Positions 1-12,896 of a stretch of 64,000 nucleotides of DNA are shown piece after piece. Below the pieces are notes generated by a model, which did no database searches, was not told the origin of the DNA, and saw only the letters and a list, made by a program, of their open reading frames with translations. Position numbers and translations under genes: made by a program. Numbering within the stretch: position 1 is the stretch's first letter; every line of letters starts with the position of its first letter. Source of the stretch: Anodontia alba (lineage: Eukaryota; Mollusca; Bivalvia; Lucinida; Lucinidae); NCBI GenBank assembly GCA_964016985.1, contig OZ024828.1, positions 82,508,308 through 82,572,307 on the forward strand, given 5' to 3'.

Positions 1-1040
1 GTCACATGGCCAAGATGTCCACCACGCCCATATATGGTAAAAACCCTTTAAAAATCTTCTTCTCCGGAAACAAAGGGCCAATGGCCCTGTGACTTGGTAT
101 GCAGGATTGGACATGGGTCCAACAATATTTAAAAAAAAAATGATTAGGTTGACCAGGAAATATTTTATCTGAAAATTTTCAAATTTTCAGTTTTTGGAGG
201 TGTATTTGAATAGGTGTGTTTTCACAGTGAGAAATCTTCTTGTCGAAAATCAGAAGGCCAAGGCTTTTCATATTTGGTATGTAGCTTCATCGTATGGACC
301 TTATCAAGATGGCTGAAATTATGGCCCTGGGGTAAAGGTAAAAAATGTCCCCACTCCAGGGTTTACTTGTTTCTTCACATAGAAGGAAAAAAACTTTAAT
401 AATCTTCTTTTCTGAAACTAGAAGACCCAGGCCTTTGGTATTTGGTGTGTAGCTTCATTTAGTAGGCTATTACAAAGATTGTTCAAATTATAGCCCAGGG
501 GTAAAAAATGGCCTTGCCCCAGGGGTTACTTGTTTTACATAATTTTTTTTAAAAATCTTCTTGTCTGAAAGGAGAAGGTCAAGGCCTTTGATATTTGGTA
601 TGTAGCTTCATCTAGTGCACCTCTACTAAGATTGTTCAAAATAAAGCGACAGGATACAAAATGGGCTTACCCCAGTGGTCACTTGTTTTCCATAGACTGG
701 AATAGAGAATTTTTTTAAAGTCTTCTTGTCTGAAACTAGAAGGCCCAGGCCTTTGATATTTGGTTTGTAGCTTCATCTAGTGGCCCTGTACCAAGATTAG
801 TCACATTATAGCTCTTGGGTAAAAAATGGCACGGCCTAAGGGGTTACTAGTTTTACATACTCATATGGGGAAAACTTTAAAACTGTTTTGTGTGAAACTA
901 GAAAGCCCAGGCCTTTGATAGTTGGTATGTAGCTTCATCAAAGCCATATTTTATGTAAGCTTAATTCCATACCAAGTTACTGTAGGATACAGAGATCAAA
1001 GGCTTTTCAAATGTGATGGCTACCGTATCCATATGTTTTA
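1..1040. repeat. Tandem-repeat block, about 170-bp unit
   Basis: At least five imperfect units share 'tcttcttgtctgaaac', 'ggcctttgatatttgg' and 'gtagcttcat' segments. This resembles the core of a helentron-like element, but no ends are visible. From about 960 the sequence is unclassified up to the MITE at 1045. No exon was found here. Confidence 0.75.
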
Positions 1041-1044
1041 GTAT

Positions 1045-3263
1045 TTAACCCTAGTCCTGCTGAATAAATTAAGATGCCACACCCTTTTTATCGCACCTGC
1101 TTGTAGCAGGGTGCAATATAGGCGTCCGATTTTCTGTCCGTCCATCCGTCCGTCCGCCTGTCAACATTTATGTCGACGTTCGACATTTTTATGTCAAAGT
1201 TAGTATTCTGATCAACTACAAGACTAAACAACCATCAAACCTTGCAGGAAACATCTCCCTGACCTCCTGACTTTGCAACATAGGCGTCCGCTTTTCCGTA
1301 TGTCTGTCCATTCGTCCGTCCGTCTGTCAACATTTATGTCGAAGTTTGACATTTATGTCAAAGTTAGTATTTTAATCAACTACAAGACTAAACAACCATC
1401 AAATCTTGCATGAAACATCTCCCTGACCTCCCGACTTTGCGACATAGGTGCCAACTTTTCCATTAGTCTGTCTGTTCGTCTGTCCGTCTGTCTGTCTCTT
1501 AACAGTTCTGTTATGTCGAAGTTCGACATTTATGTCAAAGTTAGTATTCTAATCAACTACAAGACTAAACAACCATCAAACCTTGTATGAAATATCTCCC
1601 TGACCTCCTGACTTTGCGACATAGGTGCCCGCTTTTCCATTCGTCCGTCCGTCTGTCCCTTAACAGTTCTGTTATGTCGAAGTCGACATTTACGTCATAG
1701 TTAGTACATGTATTCTGATCAACTACAATTCTACAACAACCATCATACCTTGCATGACACATCTCCCTGACCTCCTGACTTGGCAGATATGTTGACCCAG
1801 TGATCTTGACCTATATTTTGAGCTCCATTGACTTTGACACAATTTACGTTGACGTTCCAGATCTTCTTAACTATAAGGTGTACAACTACCAAACCTTGCA
1901 TAGTGCTTCTCCTAGATGTACAGACTTGGCAGGTACCTTGACCCGGTGACCTTGACCTATATTTTGCACTCCAGTGACTTTGACATATTTTGCGTCGATG
2001 TTCGATATCTCCTCAACTATAAGACCTACAACCATCAAACCTTGCAAAGTGCTTCTCCTCGATGTACTGACTTAGCAGATACCTTGACCTGGTGACCTTG
2101 ACCTATATTTTGGCTGCAGTGACTTTGACATAATTTACGTCAACGTTCCAGATCTCCTCAAGTGTAAGACCTCTAGCCACCAAACCTTGCATAGTGCTTC
2201 TCCTATATGTACTGACTTGGCAGGTATCTTGACCCGATGACCTTGACCTATATTTTGCGCTCCAGTGCCTTTTATACATTTTACGTCAACGTTCAATATC
2301 TCCTCAACTACAAGGCCTACAACCATCAAACCTTGCATAGTGCTTCTCCTCAATGTACGGACTCTGCAGGTACCTTGACTGGGTGACCTTGACCTATATT
2401 TCATGCTCCATTGACTTTTACACCTTTTAGGTCACCCTTCCATATGTCCTCAACTGTAAGGCCTTCAACCACCAAACCTTATATAGCACTTCTTCTCGAT
2501 GTACTGACTCAACAGGTACCTTGACCTGGTGACCTTGACCTATATTGTGCACTCCAGTGACTTTGACACATTTTATATTGATGTTCGGTATCTCCTCAAA
2601 TATAAGACCTACAACCACTAAACCTTGCATAGTGCTTCACCTCATTTCACTGGCTTGGCAGGTACCTTGACCCAGTGACCTTGACCTATATTTGACACAT
2701 TTTACGTTGATGTTTGATAACTCCTCAACTATAAGGCCTACAACTACCATACCTTGCATTGTGCTTCTCCTTGATGTACTGAATTAGCAGGTACCTTGAC
2801 CCGTGACCTTGACCTATATTTCATGCTCCAGTGACTTTTACACATTTTACGTCAACATTCCATTATCATTGGGCTGTATGATACGAAAAGTCAGTGCTGA
2901 AGATATAGCCATTAGAGGGAATGGGACTGGCCTGGAATATATGTGCCCCACTGAGCACTTTGTCTACATTTTTTTCAACCCAGTTTTCCAAGTAAGCACT
3001 GCCAAGAATGAAATAAACTTATGTAATAACCACATTCTGATTGTGGCTCCTGTGACTTTTGCGCCAGCAGGTGCGATGACGCCTTCCGCGAAATTCTTGT
3101 CTAATTTTCAGCCAATCAGATTACTTTATCCATGTGTTGATATAAATTCACATATTTAATGGCAAACAGTGCAGATCCAGATCAGTTGGCTTCTTCCAAC
3201 TGATCTGGATCTACACTGTTTTTAAAGACAGTGTATATCCAGGTTCAGCAGGACTAGGGTTAA
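1045..3263. repeat. MITE with TTAACCCTAGTCCTGCTGAA ends, split by an insertion
   Basis: The ends are inverted copies of TTAACCC(T)(A/T)GTCCTGCTGAA, and the centre is a palindrome around GATCCAGATCAGTTGGCTTC. The copy is split at 1089/3101 by helentron-like copy A. Intact relatives at 4111-4324 and 60932-61142 give the empty site. Confidence 0.85.
1090..3100 (+). mobile_element. Helentron-like non-autonomous element, copy A
   Basis: The 5' end ATCGCACCTGC...GGGTGCGAT forms a hairpin. It is followed by GTCC/GTCT microsatellite stretches, four about 160-bp units, then about seven units of 146 bp (starts near 1778, 1923, 2069, 2214, 2360, 2506, 2652). Near the 3' end GCAGGTGCGAT is the inverted copy of the 5' end, and the element stops at ATTCTTGT with no target duplication. 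This 5' inverted repeat, GTCY microsatellite, tandem core and subterminal inverted 3' repeat match helentron-associated (HINE/DINE-1/pearl) elements. There is no Rep/helicase, so it is non-autonomous. Long antisense frames in the core are repeat artefacts. Confidence 0.85.
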
Positions 3264-3404
3264 AATTGTTACCATAAACTTGCTCAGAGCAAAATAGTCT
3301 CAGGTGAGCTATAGCCCCATTGGTCCCCTGGTTTCTCCTTACTATACTTGGCCTAAAATTGAACACATCCATTTGATACTACATGTTTGATTTGTCTAAA
3401 AACT

Positions 3405-3525
3405 GCTGGATGGGTGGCAAACAGTGCAGACCCAGATCAGACACTGCATTATGCAGTGTCTGATCTGGGTCTGCACTGTTTGCTCAGGCTTTTCTGTCTG
3501 AATACTTTGGGTAAATACAGTACTG
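3405..3525. repeat. Palindromic MITE fragment (CAAACAGTGCAGACCCAGATCAG)
   Basis: A near-perfect hairpin around GACACTGCATTATGCAGTGTC, flanked by GCAAACAGTG and CACTGTTTGC. Relatives occur at 20095-20220, 40150-40250, 42118-42335, 46550-46720, 52905-52995 and 63757-63975. Confidence 0.7.
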
Positions 3526-3576
3526 TGTGCTAGGCACTGATGGCCAAGTGGACTAACTTGGAAGCTGAGACCGAAA

Positions 3577-3768
3577 GCTCCAGATAAGAGGGGATATCCA
3601 CATTATATTTTTCTTATTTCTCCATGAAAACATATGTTGTGAGTACTTATTAGAAGTGCCTTTGTGAGGTGCTTCTAATGAGTACCACAACATATGTTTT
3701 CATGGAGATTTAAGAAAAATATTAGTATTTTTCAGTTGAAAACATTGCCTGATTTGTAGCTATGGAGA
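3577..3768. repeat. Palindromic MITE, GTACTCATTAGAAG family
   Basis: The long arms read tttcttatttctccatgaaaacatatgttgtg inward to a GAAGTGCCT...AGGTGCTTC centre. This is the commonest family in the window. Further clear copies: 5015-5187, 12190-12366, 13135-13330, 16625-16790, 17805-17970, 27855-28048, 31555-31730, 40980-41160, 41560-41790, 46725-46900, 54330-54470, 58050-58205, 58325-58490 and 60520-60705, with fragments elsewhere. Confidence 0.85.
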
Positions 3769-3779
3769 CTTTCAGATCA

Positions 3780-4040
3780 TTTGTCTCTTGCCACTGTGAT
3801 TCAAGACACACCAGGAGCAATAAATTTACAGGTGAATGGTAGCCTGACCCATAAAATGCTTAATCACAACTGCAGCAGAGAACTTTTTTTGTCTTTCAGT
3901 GAAAATAAGGCTTCACATTTCATGCGAATTGTCTACCTAGCAGACAATTCAGTTGAAATGGCAAGCTTATTTTCTCTGAAAAAAAAAAAAAAATATAAAA
4001 GAAGAATGACATCTGCTAAAATTTGCTTAGTGCTTTAACA
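3780..4040. repeat. Palindromic MITE, CAGACAATTCACATGAAATG family
   Basis: The centre is GAATTGTCTGCCTAGCAGACAATTC, with arms matching 'aaaataaggcttcacatttcatg' and 'ctgctgcag'. Other copies lie near 12440-12905, 28440-28800, 29270-29585, 32650-32850, 42825-42975, 47105-47365, 55865-56095, 57470-57745 and 60705-60910. Confidence 0.75.
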
Positions 4041-4110
4041 AATTTCGCCTTTGTAAAACAGATGGATGCACATGCTATGTGCTGTCGCTTTGCATATTGC
4101 AGAGGCAGGG

Positions 4111-4324
4111 TTAACCCTTGTCCTGCTGAATAAATTAAGAAGCCACATCCATTTCTAATTTTCAGCGAATCAGATTACTTGATCAAGGTTGTTGATATAG
4201 ATTCACATACTTAATGGCAAACAGTGCAGATCCAGATCAGTTGGCTTCTTCAGAAGCCAACTGATCTAGATCTACACTGTTTGCAAAGGCAGGGTATATC
4301 TGGGTTCAGCAGGACAAGGGTTAA
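4111..4324. repeat. MITE, TTAACCCTTGTCCTGCTGAA family, intact
   Basis: Inverted ends TTAACCCTTGTCCTGCTGAA and a central palindrome GGCTTCTTCAGAAGCC. It ends 24 bp upstream of the first FANCD2 exon. Other copies: 17967-18170, 42593-42804, 44255-44467, 48721-48898, 58985-59189 and 60932-61142. Confidence 0.85.
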
Positions 4325-4348
4325 CTTTAGTTTTGTATGTATTTTCAG

Positions 4349-4474
4349 GGCCAACTTCAAAGAAACAGAGGAGTATAGATGATGAGGATGGGTACCAGAG
4401 CCAATCTGTGTTCTGTCAGTGCTGTAAAAACTCTGGTCTGAATTTGAAGAATGGTTCTGTGTATAATATTCTTG
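4349..4474 (+). CDS. FANCD2: FANCD2 exon 1 of window (N-terminal region)
   Basis: Acceptor attttcag precedes 4349 and donor gtatga follows 4474. The frame that stays open begins with two bases of a split codon, reads [14 protein letters not shown] near its start and ends [11 protein letters not shown] plus one base. It corresponds to the basic then acidic N-terminal stretch of FANCD2 ahead of the conserved VDQ..FQ motif. The +1 phase at the end matches the next exon exactly. Similarity in this low-conservation part is modest, so the call rests mainly on phase continuity and the block that follows. There is no ATG that could serve as a start, so at least one upstream exon is missing. Confidence 0.85.
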
Positions 4475-7400
4475 GTATGACTTAACTCTTGCTATGCTGA
4501 ATAGATTAAGATGCCCCGCCCACTTCTTCAGCCGGCCTCAGTGGCTCAATTTGATGGGCATCTGACTGGTGATAGGAGGTTGCGGGTTCGACCCCAGCCG
4601 GGTCAGCAATATTCTTTCATGGAGATTGATCATGAAATATTTTCTTCGCTCATTCTCTCCCTTCCGCTGATTCAAGAAGGGCAGTTGTCAGTTTCTGGCG
4701 AAAGAATGTGCATAATACTGGTTAACTGCCTAGAGGACTAAGCCTGCTCAGTAAAAGTATAGTTAGGTAAACCCTCACGGAGGCACTTCTAATGATTATA
4801 AAATATGTTTTCGACTAGAAATAAGAAAAATATAGATACTTTTTGGTTGAAAAAAAAAAAGCGTCTTATCAAGAGGGAGAGAACTTTTGTTTTTTTGCTA
4901 GCAGATGATGTAGTAGATGGAGATTCTTTGAGCAGTCAATAAAGGCCATGATTAGACAACCTTAAGCACTCTGAGCAAACTCAGTAGGCATAATTTTGAA
5001 AAGACTTTTTTTTTTCAGTCCAAAAGAATTGATATTTTTCATATGTCTCCTTGAAAACATAATTATGTTGTGGGTACTCATTAGAAGCACCTCAGTGAGG
5101 TACTTCTAATGAGTAACCACAATATATGTTTTTGTGGAGAAATAAGAACAATATTTACCTGATACCCATTCTTAACTAGACCTATGGTAGGTGGCATATT
5201 TCTCATTCTACCAGGAGAATGGGGTTAGACATTTCATACAAAATGTTTCCTAAGAGACAGTTATATAAAATGTCAAACAAATCCTAATTTATGGGAAAAA
5301 TAAGAAAATTTAAAAATGTCCTCTGCAGAAAGTTAACCCATCACACAAAAATGTCAAACTAAACCATGTTTTCTGGAAAAAATAACAAACTATTTAAAAA
5401 TGTCCTCTGCTGCAAGTTTTATCTATCATGCAATATATGACTCTGCATGCACCATTGTCATAGAGTGAAGTGTCCGTCTGTTTGTCAGTCCATACGTCCA
5501 TCTGTCTTACATCCATCCGTATGTATTTTCGTTTCCGGATGATAACTTGAGTGTCAATGGATCTTTACCAAACTTGGTTTATGTATTGATATTGTGGAGG
5601 TCTGGTTTGGGATTGCTAATGGGTGAATTTCCTCAATTTTTGACAGAGTTGTCCACCCGTGACATGTTCATGTTTTCATTTCCAGATGATAACTTTAGTA
5701 AACATCAATGGATTGTCACCAAACTAGGTATGTGCATTGATAGTGTGACGATCTGGTTTGGGATTGCTGATGGGCAAATTTCATCAATTTTTGATAGAGT
5801 TATCTGCCTGTGACAAGTCTGTATTTTCATTTCCAGATGATAATTTAAATAAGTATCAATGGATTTTCACCAAAATTGGTACATGCATTGATATTGTGGA
5901 GATCTGCTTTGCAATTGGTAATGGGCAAATTTTGTCAATTTGTGACAGAGTTATCTGCTCGCACCACATTTGTATTTACATTTCAAGACAGTAAATCTCA
6001 GTTGATTTTCACCAAACTGATATATGCTTTGATATTGTGGAGATCTGGGCCCAGTTGTTCAAAGCGTTGTTAGCTTAACAAGCTCGTTAAGGGTCATTTC
6101 GTTAACTGTTTTAGCGGATTCAATATATGATATTCTGATATTTTTTGCTGAAAAAATGTGAGTAGCTTTTGCACAGCAAAAGCTACTCACATTTTTTCAG
6201 CAAAAAAAAAATTCAGCATATTTGCATATCACTCGATTTAAATTTTAACGAATCGTTAACTAACGACATCATTAGCTTTGAACAACCGGGCCCTGATTTT
6301 GGATTTCTATTGACAAATTTTGTCAATTTTTGACAGAGTTATCTGCCCAGGACATGTGATGGAAGTTATTATCATTTCACGTTTTTTATTTACTTGATAT
6401 GTCTCATTCTTTATCCATTCACTCTATCTGTATTTTGTAGATGTTGATCAAGCAGTATTTCAACGTAAGTTATTGAAGGAGTTGCGACATGACTCTAATG
6501 GGGATGCTGTGGACAGATTTGTGGAAGGATTTCAAGAATATATAGAGGAACCAGCTAGGTAAGTAATCCCAGCAGGCAATATTCATAGGTCTAGAAAAAA
6601 GTGGGTTTCAGGTAAATATTTTTCTTATTTCTTCACAAAAACATGTTGTGGATACTCATTAGAAGAGCCTCGTAGAGGTACTTCTAATAACAGTCTTCGT
6701 GAAATATTTTCTACTGGTGCAGGACAGCAGTCAGACAGACTGTAATCTTTTTCAGGACAGATAAGTATCTGCAGGACGGAAGGTATATTTGTAGTTAGAA
6801 TATTATTATCGCACCTGCTTGTAGCAGGGTGCGATATAGGCGTCCGATTTTTTGTCCGTCCGTCCGTCAGTCTGTCAATATTTGTCGACGTTCGACATTT
6901 ATGTCAAAGTTAGTATTCTAATCAACTACAAGACTAAAGATCCATCAAACCTTGCATGAAACATCTCCCTGACCTCCTGACTTTGCAACATAGGCGTCCG
7001 CTTTTCCGTATGTCTGTCCATTCGTCTGTCCGTCTGTCAACATTTATGTCGAAGTTCGACATTTATGTTAAAGTTAGTATTTTAATCAACTACAAGACTA
7101 AACAACCATCAATCCTTGCATGAAACATCTCCCTGACCTCCCGACTTTGCGACATAGGTGCAACTTTTCCATTTGTCTGTCTGTTCGTCTGTCCGTCTCT
7201 TAACAGTTCTGTTATGTCGAAGTTCGACATTTATGTCAAAGTTAGTATTCTAATCAACTACAAGACTAAACAACCATCAAACCTTGTATGAAATATCTCC
7301 CTGACCTCCTGACTTTGTGACATAGGTGCCCGCTTTTCCATTCGTCTGTCTGTTCGTCCGTCCGTCTGTCTCTTAACAGTTCTGTTATGTCGAAGTTCGA

Positions 7401-10400
7401 CATTTACATCAAAGTTAGTATTCTAATCAACTACAATTTTACAACAACCATCATACCTTGCATGACACATCTCCCTGACCTCCTGACTTGGCAGATATGT
7501 TGACCCAGTGACGTTGACCTATATTTTGCGCTCCATTGACTTTGACACAATTTACCTTGGCGTTCCAGATCTTCTCAACTATAAGGTGTACAACTACCCA
7601 ACCTTGCATAGTGCTTCTCCTAGATGTACAGACATGGCAGGTACCTTGACCCGGTGACCTTGACCTATATTTTGCGCTCCAGTGACTTTGACATGTTTTG
7701 CCTCGACGTTAGATATCTCCTCAACTATAAGGCCTACAACCATCAAACCTTGCAAAGTGCTTCTCCTCAATGTACTGACTTAGCAGATACCTTGACCTGG
7801 TGACCTTGACCTATATTTTGGCTGCAGTGACTTTGACATAGTTTACGTCAACGTTCCAGATCTCATCAAGTGTAAGACATCTAGCCACCAAACCTTGCAT
7901 AGTGCTTCTCCTATATGTACTGACTTGGCAGGTATCTTGACCCGGTGACCTTGACCTATATTTTGCGCTCCTGTGCCTTTTATACATTTTACGTCAACGT
8001 TCAATATCTCCTCAACTATAAGGCCTACAACCATCAAACCTTGCATAGTGCTTCTCCTCAATGTACGGACTCTGCAGGTACCTTGACTGGGTGACCTTGA
8101 CCTATATTTCACGCTCCATTGACTTTTACACCTTTTACGTCACCCTTCCATATGTCCTCAACTGTAAGGCCTTCAACCACCAAACCTTATATAGCACTTC
8201 TTCTCGATGTACTGACTCGACAGGTACCTTGACCTGGTGACCTTGACCTATATTGTGCACTCCAGTGACTTTGACACATTTTATATTGATGTTCGGTATC
8301 TCCTCAAATATAAGACCTACAACCACTAAACCTTGCATAGTGCTTCACCTCATTGCACTGGCTTGGCAGGTACCTTGACCCAGTGACCTTGACCTATATT
8401 TGACACATTTTATGTTGATGTTTGATAACTCCTCAACTATAAGGCCTACAACCACCATACCTTGCATTGTGCTTCTCCTTGATGTACTGAATTAGCAGGT
8501 ACCTTGACCTGTGACCTTGACCTATATTTCATGCTCCAGTGACTTTTACACATTTTACGTCAACCTTCCATTACCATTGGGCTGTATGATACGAAAAGTC
8601 AGTGCTGAAGATATATCCATTAGAGGGAATGGGACTGGCCTGGAATATATGTGCCCCACTATGCACTTTGTCTGCATTTTTTTCAACCCAGTTTTCCAAG
8701 TAAGCACTGCTAAGAATGAAATAAACTTATTTAATAACCACATTCTGATTGTGGCTCCTGTGACTTTTGCGCCAGCAGGTGCGATGACGCCTTCCGCAGA
8801 ATTCTTGTTTTCTTTGCTAAGATTCACAGGACATTTGTCAGACAAACTAAAAGTTTTTGCAGGACAAAATGAAAAAAACACCAGTTTTGTCTGGTACTGT
8901 AATAAGTACCCACAACATATGTTTTTGCAGACAATATTCATAGGTCTAGATAAGAGTGGGTTTCAGGTAAACATTTTTTTTATTTCTCCAGAAAAACATG
9001 TTGTGAGTACTCTATAGAAGTGCCTTGTAGAGGTGCTTCTGATGAGTACCCACGACATACGTTTTGCAGACAATATTCATTGGTCTATATAAGAGTGGGT
9101 ATCAGGTAAATACAAGCGCCTTGTAGAGGCGCTTCCAATGATTACCCACAACATACGTTTTCGTGAAGAAATAAGAAAAAATATCCATTTTTGATTGAAA
9201 AAAGCATCTTATCAAGAGCTATGATATATTAATGTTTGGCATAGGATTCTCTTTTGAATACAGTGAGCTCTCGTTACAAAGACACCATTTGTTCCCAAAG
9301 GCATTGCTATTAAAACGAATTTGTTATTGTACAGAATACTAAATGAGCAGATTGAGATGTAAGAAAGGTCGTGTTTTGTTCTTATTTCCTCTCCTAGAAC
9401 ATATGTTTTGGATATTTGTTAGAATCGCCTGAGGCGATTCTAACAAATATCCAAAACATATGTTTTTATCGCACCTGCTTGTAGCAGGGTGCGATATAGG
9501 TGTCCGATTTTCCGTCCGTCCGTCCGTCCGTCCGTCAGTCCGTCCGTCCGTCCGTCCGTCCGTCCGTCTGTCAACATTTATGTCGACGTTCTACATTTAT
9601 GTCAAAGTTAGTATTCTAATCAACTATAAGACTAAACAACCATCAAACCTTGCATGAAACATCTCCCTGACCTCCTGACTTTGCGACATAGGCGTCCGCT
9701 TTTCCGTATGTCTGTCCATTCGTCCGTCCGTCTGTCAACATTTATGTCGAAGTTCGACATTTATGTCAAAGTTAGTATTTTAATCAACTACAAGACTAAA
9801 CAACCATCAAACCTTGCATGAAACATCTCCCTGACCTCCTGACTTTGCGACATAGGTGCCCACTTTTCCATTCGTCTGTCTGTTCGTCCGTCTGTCTGTC
9901 CGTCTGTTAACAGTTCTGTTATGTCGAAGTTCGACATTTATGTCAAAGTTCGTATTCTAATCAACTACAAAACTAAACAACCATCAAACCTTGTATGAAA
10001 CATCTCCCTGACCTCCCGACTTTGCGACATAGGTGCCCGCTTTTCCATTCGTCTGTCTGTTCATCCGTCCGTCTGTCTGTTAACAGTTCTGTTATGTCGA
10101 AGTTCGACATTTACGTCGAAGTACGTATTCTAATCAACTACAATTCTACAACAACCATCATACCTTGCATGACACATCTCCCTGACCTCCTGACTTGGCA
10201 GGTATGTTGACCCAGTGACCTTGACCTATATTTTGCGCTCCATTGACTTTGACACAATTTACGTTGACATTCCAGATCTTCTCAACTATAAGGCGTACAA
10301 TTACCAAACCTTGCATAGTGCTTCTCCTAGATGTACTGACTTGGCAGGTACCTTGACCCGGTGACCTTGACCTATATTTTGCGCTCCAGTGACTTTGACA

Positions 10401-12865
10401 TATTTTGCGTCGACGTTCGATATCTCCTCGACTATAAGGCCTACAACCATCAAACCTTGCAAAGTGCTTCTTCTCAATGTACTGACTTGGCAGATACCTT
10501 GACCTGGTGACCTTGACCTATATATTGGCTGCAGTGACTTTGACATAATTAACGTCAATGTTGCAGATCTCCTCAAGTGTAAGACCTCTAGCCACCAAAC
10601 CTTGCATAGTGCTTCTCCTAGATGTACTGACTCGGCAGGTATCTTGACCCGGTGACCTTGACCTATATTTTGCGCTCCAGTGCCTTTTACACATTTTACG
10701 TCAACGTTCAATATCTCCTCAACTGTAAGGCCTACAACCATCAAACCTTGCATAGTGCTTCTCCTCAATGTACTGACTCTGCAGGTACCTTCACTGGGTG
10801 GCCTTGACCTATATTTCGCGCTCCATTGACTTTTACACCTTTTACGTCACCCTTCCATATGTCCTTAACTGTTAGGCCTTCAACCACCAAACCTTATGTA
10901 GCACTTCTTCTCGATGTACTAACTCGGCAGGTACCTTGACCTGGTGACCTTGACCTATTTTGTGCACTCCAGTGACTTTGACACATTTTATGTTGATGTT
11001 CGGTATCTCCTCAAATATAAGGCCTACAACCACTAAACCTTGCATAGTGCTTCACCTCATTGCACTGGCTTGGCAGGTACCTTGACCCGGTGACCTTGAC
11101 CTATATTTGACACATTTTACGTTGATGTTTGATAACTCCTCAACTATAAGGCCTACAACCGCCATACCTTGCATTGTGCTTCTCCTTGATGTACTGAATT
11201 AGCAGGTACCTTGACCTGTGACCTTGAGCTATATTTCATGCTCCAGTGACTTTTACACATTTTACGTCAACGTTCCATTATCATTGGGCTGTATGATACG
11301 AAAAGTCAGTGCTGAAGATATAGCCATTAGAGGGAATGGGACTGGCCTGGAATATATGTGCCCCACTAGGCACTTTGTCTACATATTTTTCAACCCTGTT
11401 TTCCAAGTAAGCACTGCTAAGAATGAAATAAACTTATTTAATAACCACGCTCTGAATGTGGCTCCTGTGACTTTTGCCCCAGCAGGTGCGATGATGCCTT
11501 CCGCGGAATTCTTGTTTTAAAGTATTAAATACAATATTCTTGCATAGTTTGTTACTAATTGTTACCTCTTAAGCGAAGGTTTCCTGACAGTCAAATTGTC
11601 ATTATAATGAATTTTGTCGTTGTATTGAGTGTTGGTACAAAGAGGGTTGGCTGTAATAGTATTTATGTCAAAGCACAGGGTGATGGATACACTTGGAAGA
11701 TTTTGCTGCCTTTTTGCGAAGGGAGACAATATTTGCAGAGAGCAAGTTGCCCCCATAGTACATAAAGTGTTTCAGAAAATGGGGACTAAAAGGAAAGAAT
11801 TTGCTCCCAGAGGGAGCAAATTCTTCCCTCAATGAGAAGGGGAGATATGCACAGAATCCTAGAATAAAGCTTAACTTTGACCTTAATTATTTCCCGAACT
11901 TTGAAGAAGTTGGAAGGGCAGAATGCTTTTGGGGGATTTTTGTCCAGTTGTCTGTTTGCCACACTTTTCTTGCCAGCAAGATATCTATATAACTATTTGA
12001 CCTAGTGCCTTGAAGCTTAATGAGCTTATTGGTAGTGAGGAGTAGCTCACCAGATCAACCATTGAAAAAATGGATTGATTTTGTACGAGTTTGGCTGCTT
12101 TTCACGCTTTGGCATTTTCTGTGGACAAGCATATAGTTGGTGGCATAGTGTTTTACAACCACATTTCTAGTTTTCTTGGGATCATTAACACTTAAATAAC
12201 CCTGATAAGATGCTTTTTTCAATCCTAAAGTATTGGTATTTTTCTTATTACTCCATGAAAATATGTTGTGGGTACTCATTTAAAGCACCTCAGTGAGATA
12301 CTTCTAATGAGTACCCACAACATAAGAAAAATATTTACCTGATACCCACTCTTATCTAGACCTATGACTGAAGACCTGAATCACTTAACCAGACAGTTCA
12401 AACAGTATCATGTTTACTCTAAATAGTAAGACACCTTAACAACTTGTCTTAAAGTTGAACTAGTATGCTTGCCCAGGTGTCAAAATATTTCGATTAAGCA
12501 ATCTCAGCTGCAATATTTTTTTTAGGAAATAAGTCTTTATATTGCATGTGAATAGTCTGCTAAGCTGTGAATAGTCTGCCAAGCTGTGAATAGTCTGCCA
12601 AGCAGACAATTCACATGGAACCATTCACATGAAAGGTCAAGATTTATTTTCTATGAAACATAATAAAATGTAAATGTTGTCTTCTACAGTTTTGCTTGGC
12701 TCTTTGAAAGTTAAGAATGATGTAGTTTCCCCTCACAGCTGCAGCAGACAACACTTTTAAATATTCTTGTTTGTTTTCCATAGATAATAAGTCTTGACAT
12801 TTCATGTGAATTGTCTGCCTGGCAGACAATTCACATGAAATGTCAAGACTTATTTTCTGCGAAAC

Positions 12866-12896
<31 letters not shown>

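Noticed and set aside
1090..3100. CRISPR array or satellite centromere
   Set aside because: The repeat units are contiguous with no unique spacers. The defined ends and three dispersed copies fit a mobile element in a eukaryote.
4532..4610. Functional tRNA gene
   Set aside because: Box A/B-like sequences are present but no cloverleaf with a proper acceptor stem forms. The same head plus body recurs as a SINE.
8511..9017. 168-codon + strand frame and 128-codon antisense frame at the 3' end of copy B
   Set aside because: Equivalent sequence in copies A and C gives shorter, differently ended frames; it is the element's 3' end running into MITE sequence.
10301..10768. 155-codon antisense frame in helentron-like copy C
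   Set aside because: It is made of repeated 146-bp units that keep a frame by periodicity. The frame breaks differently in copies A and B and has no domain.
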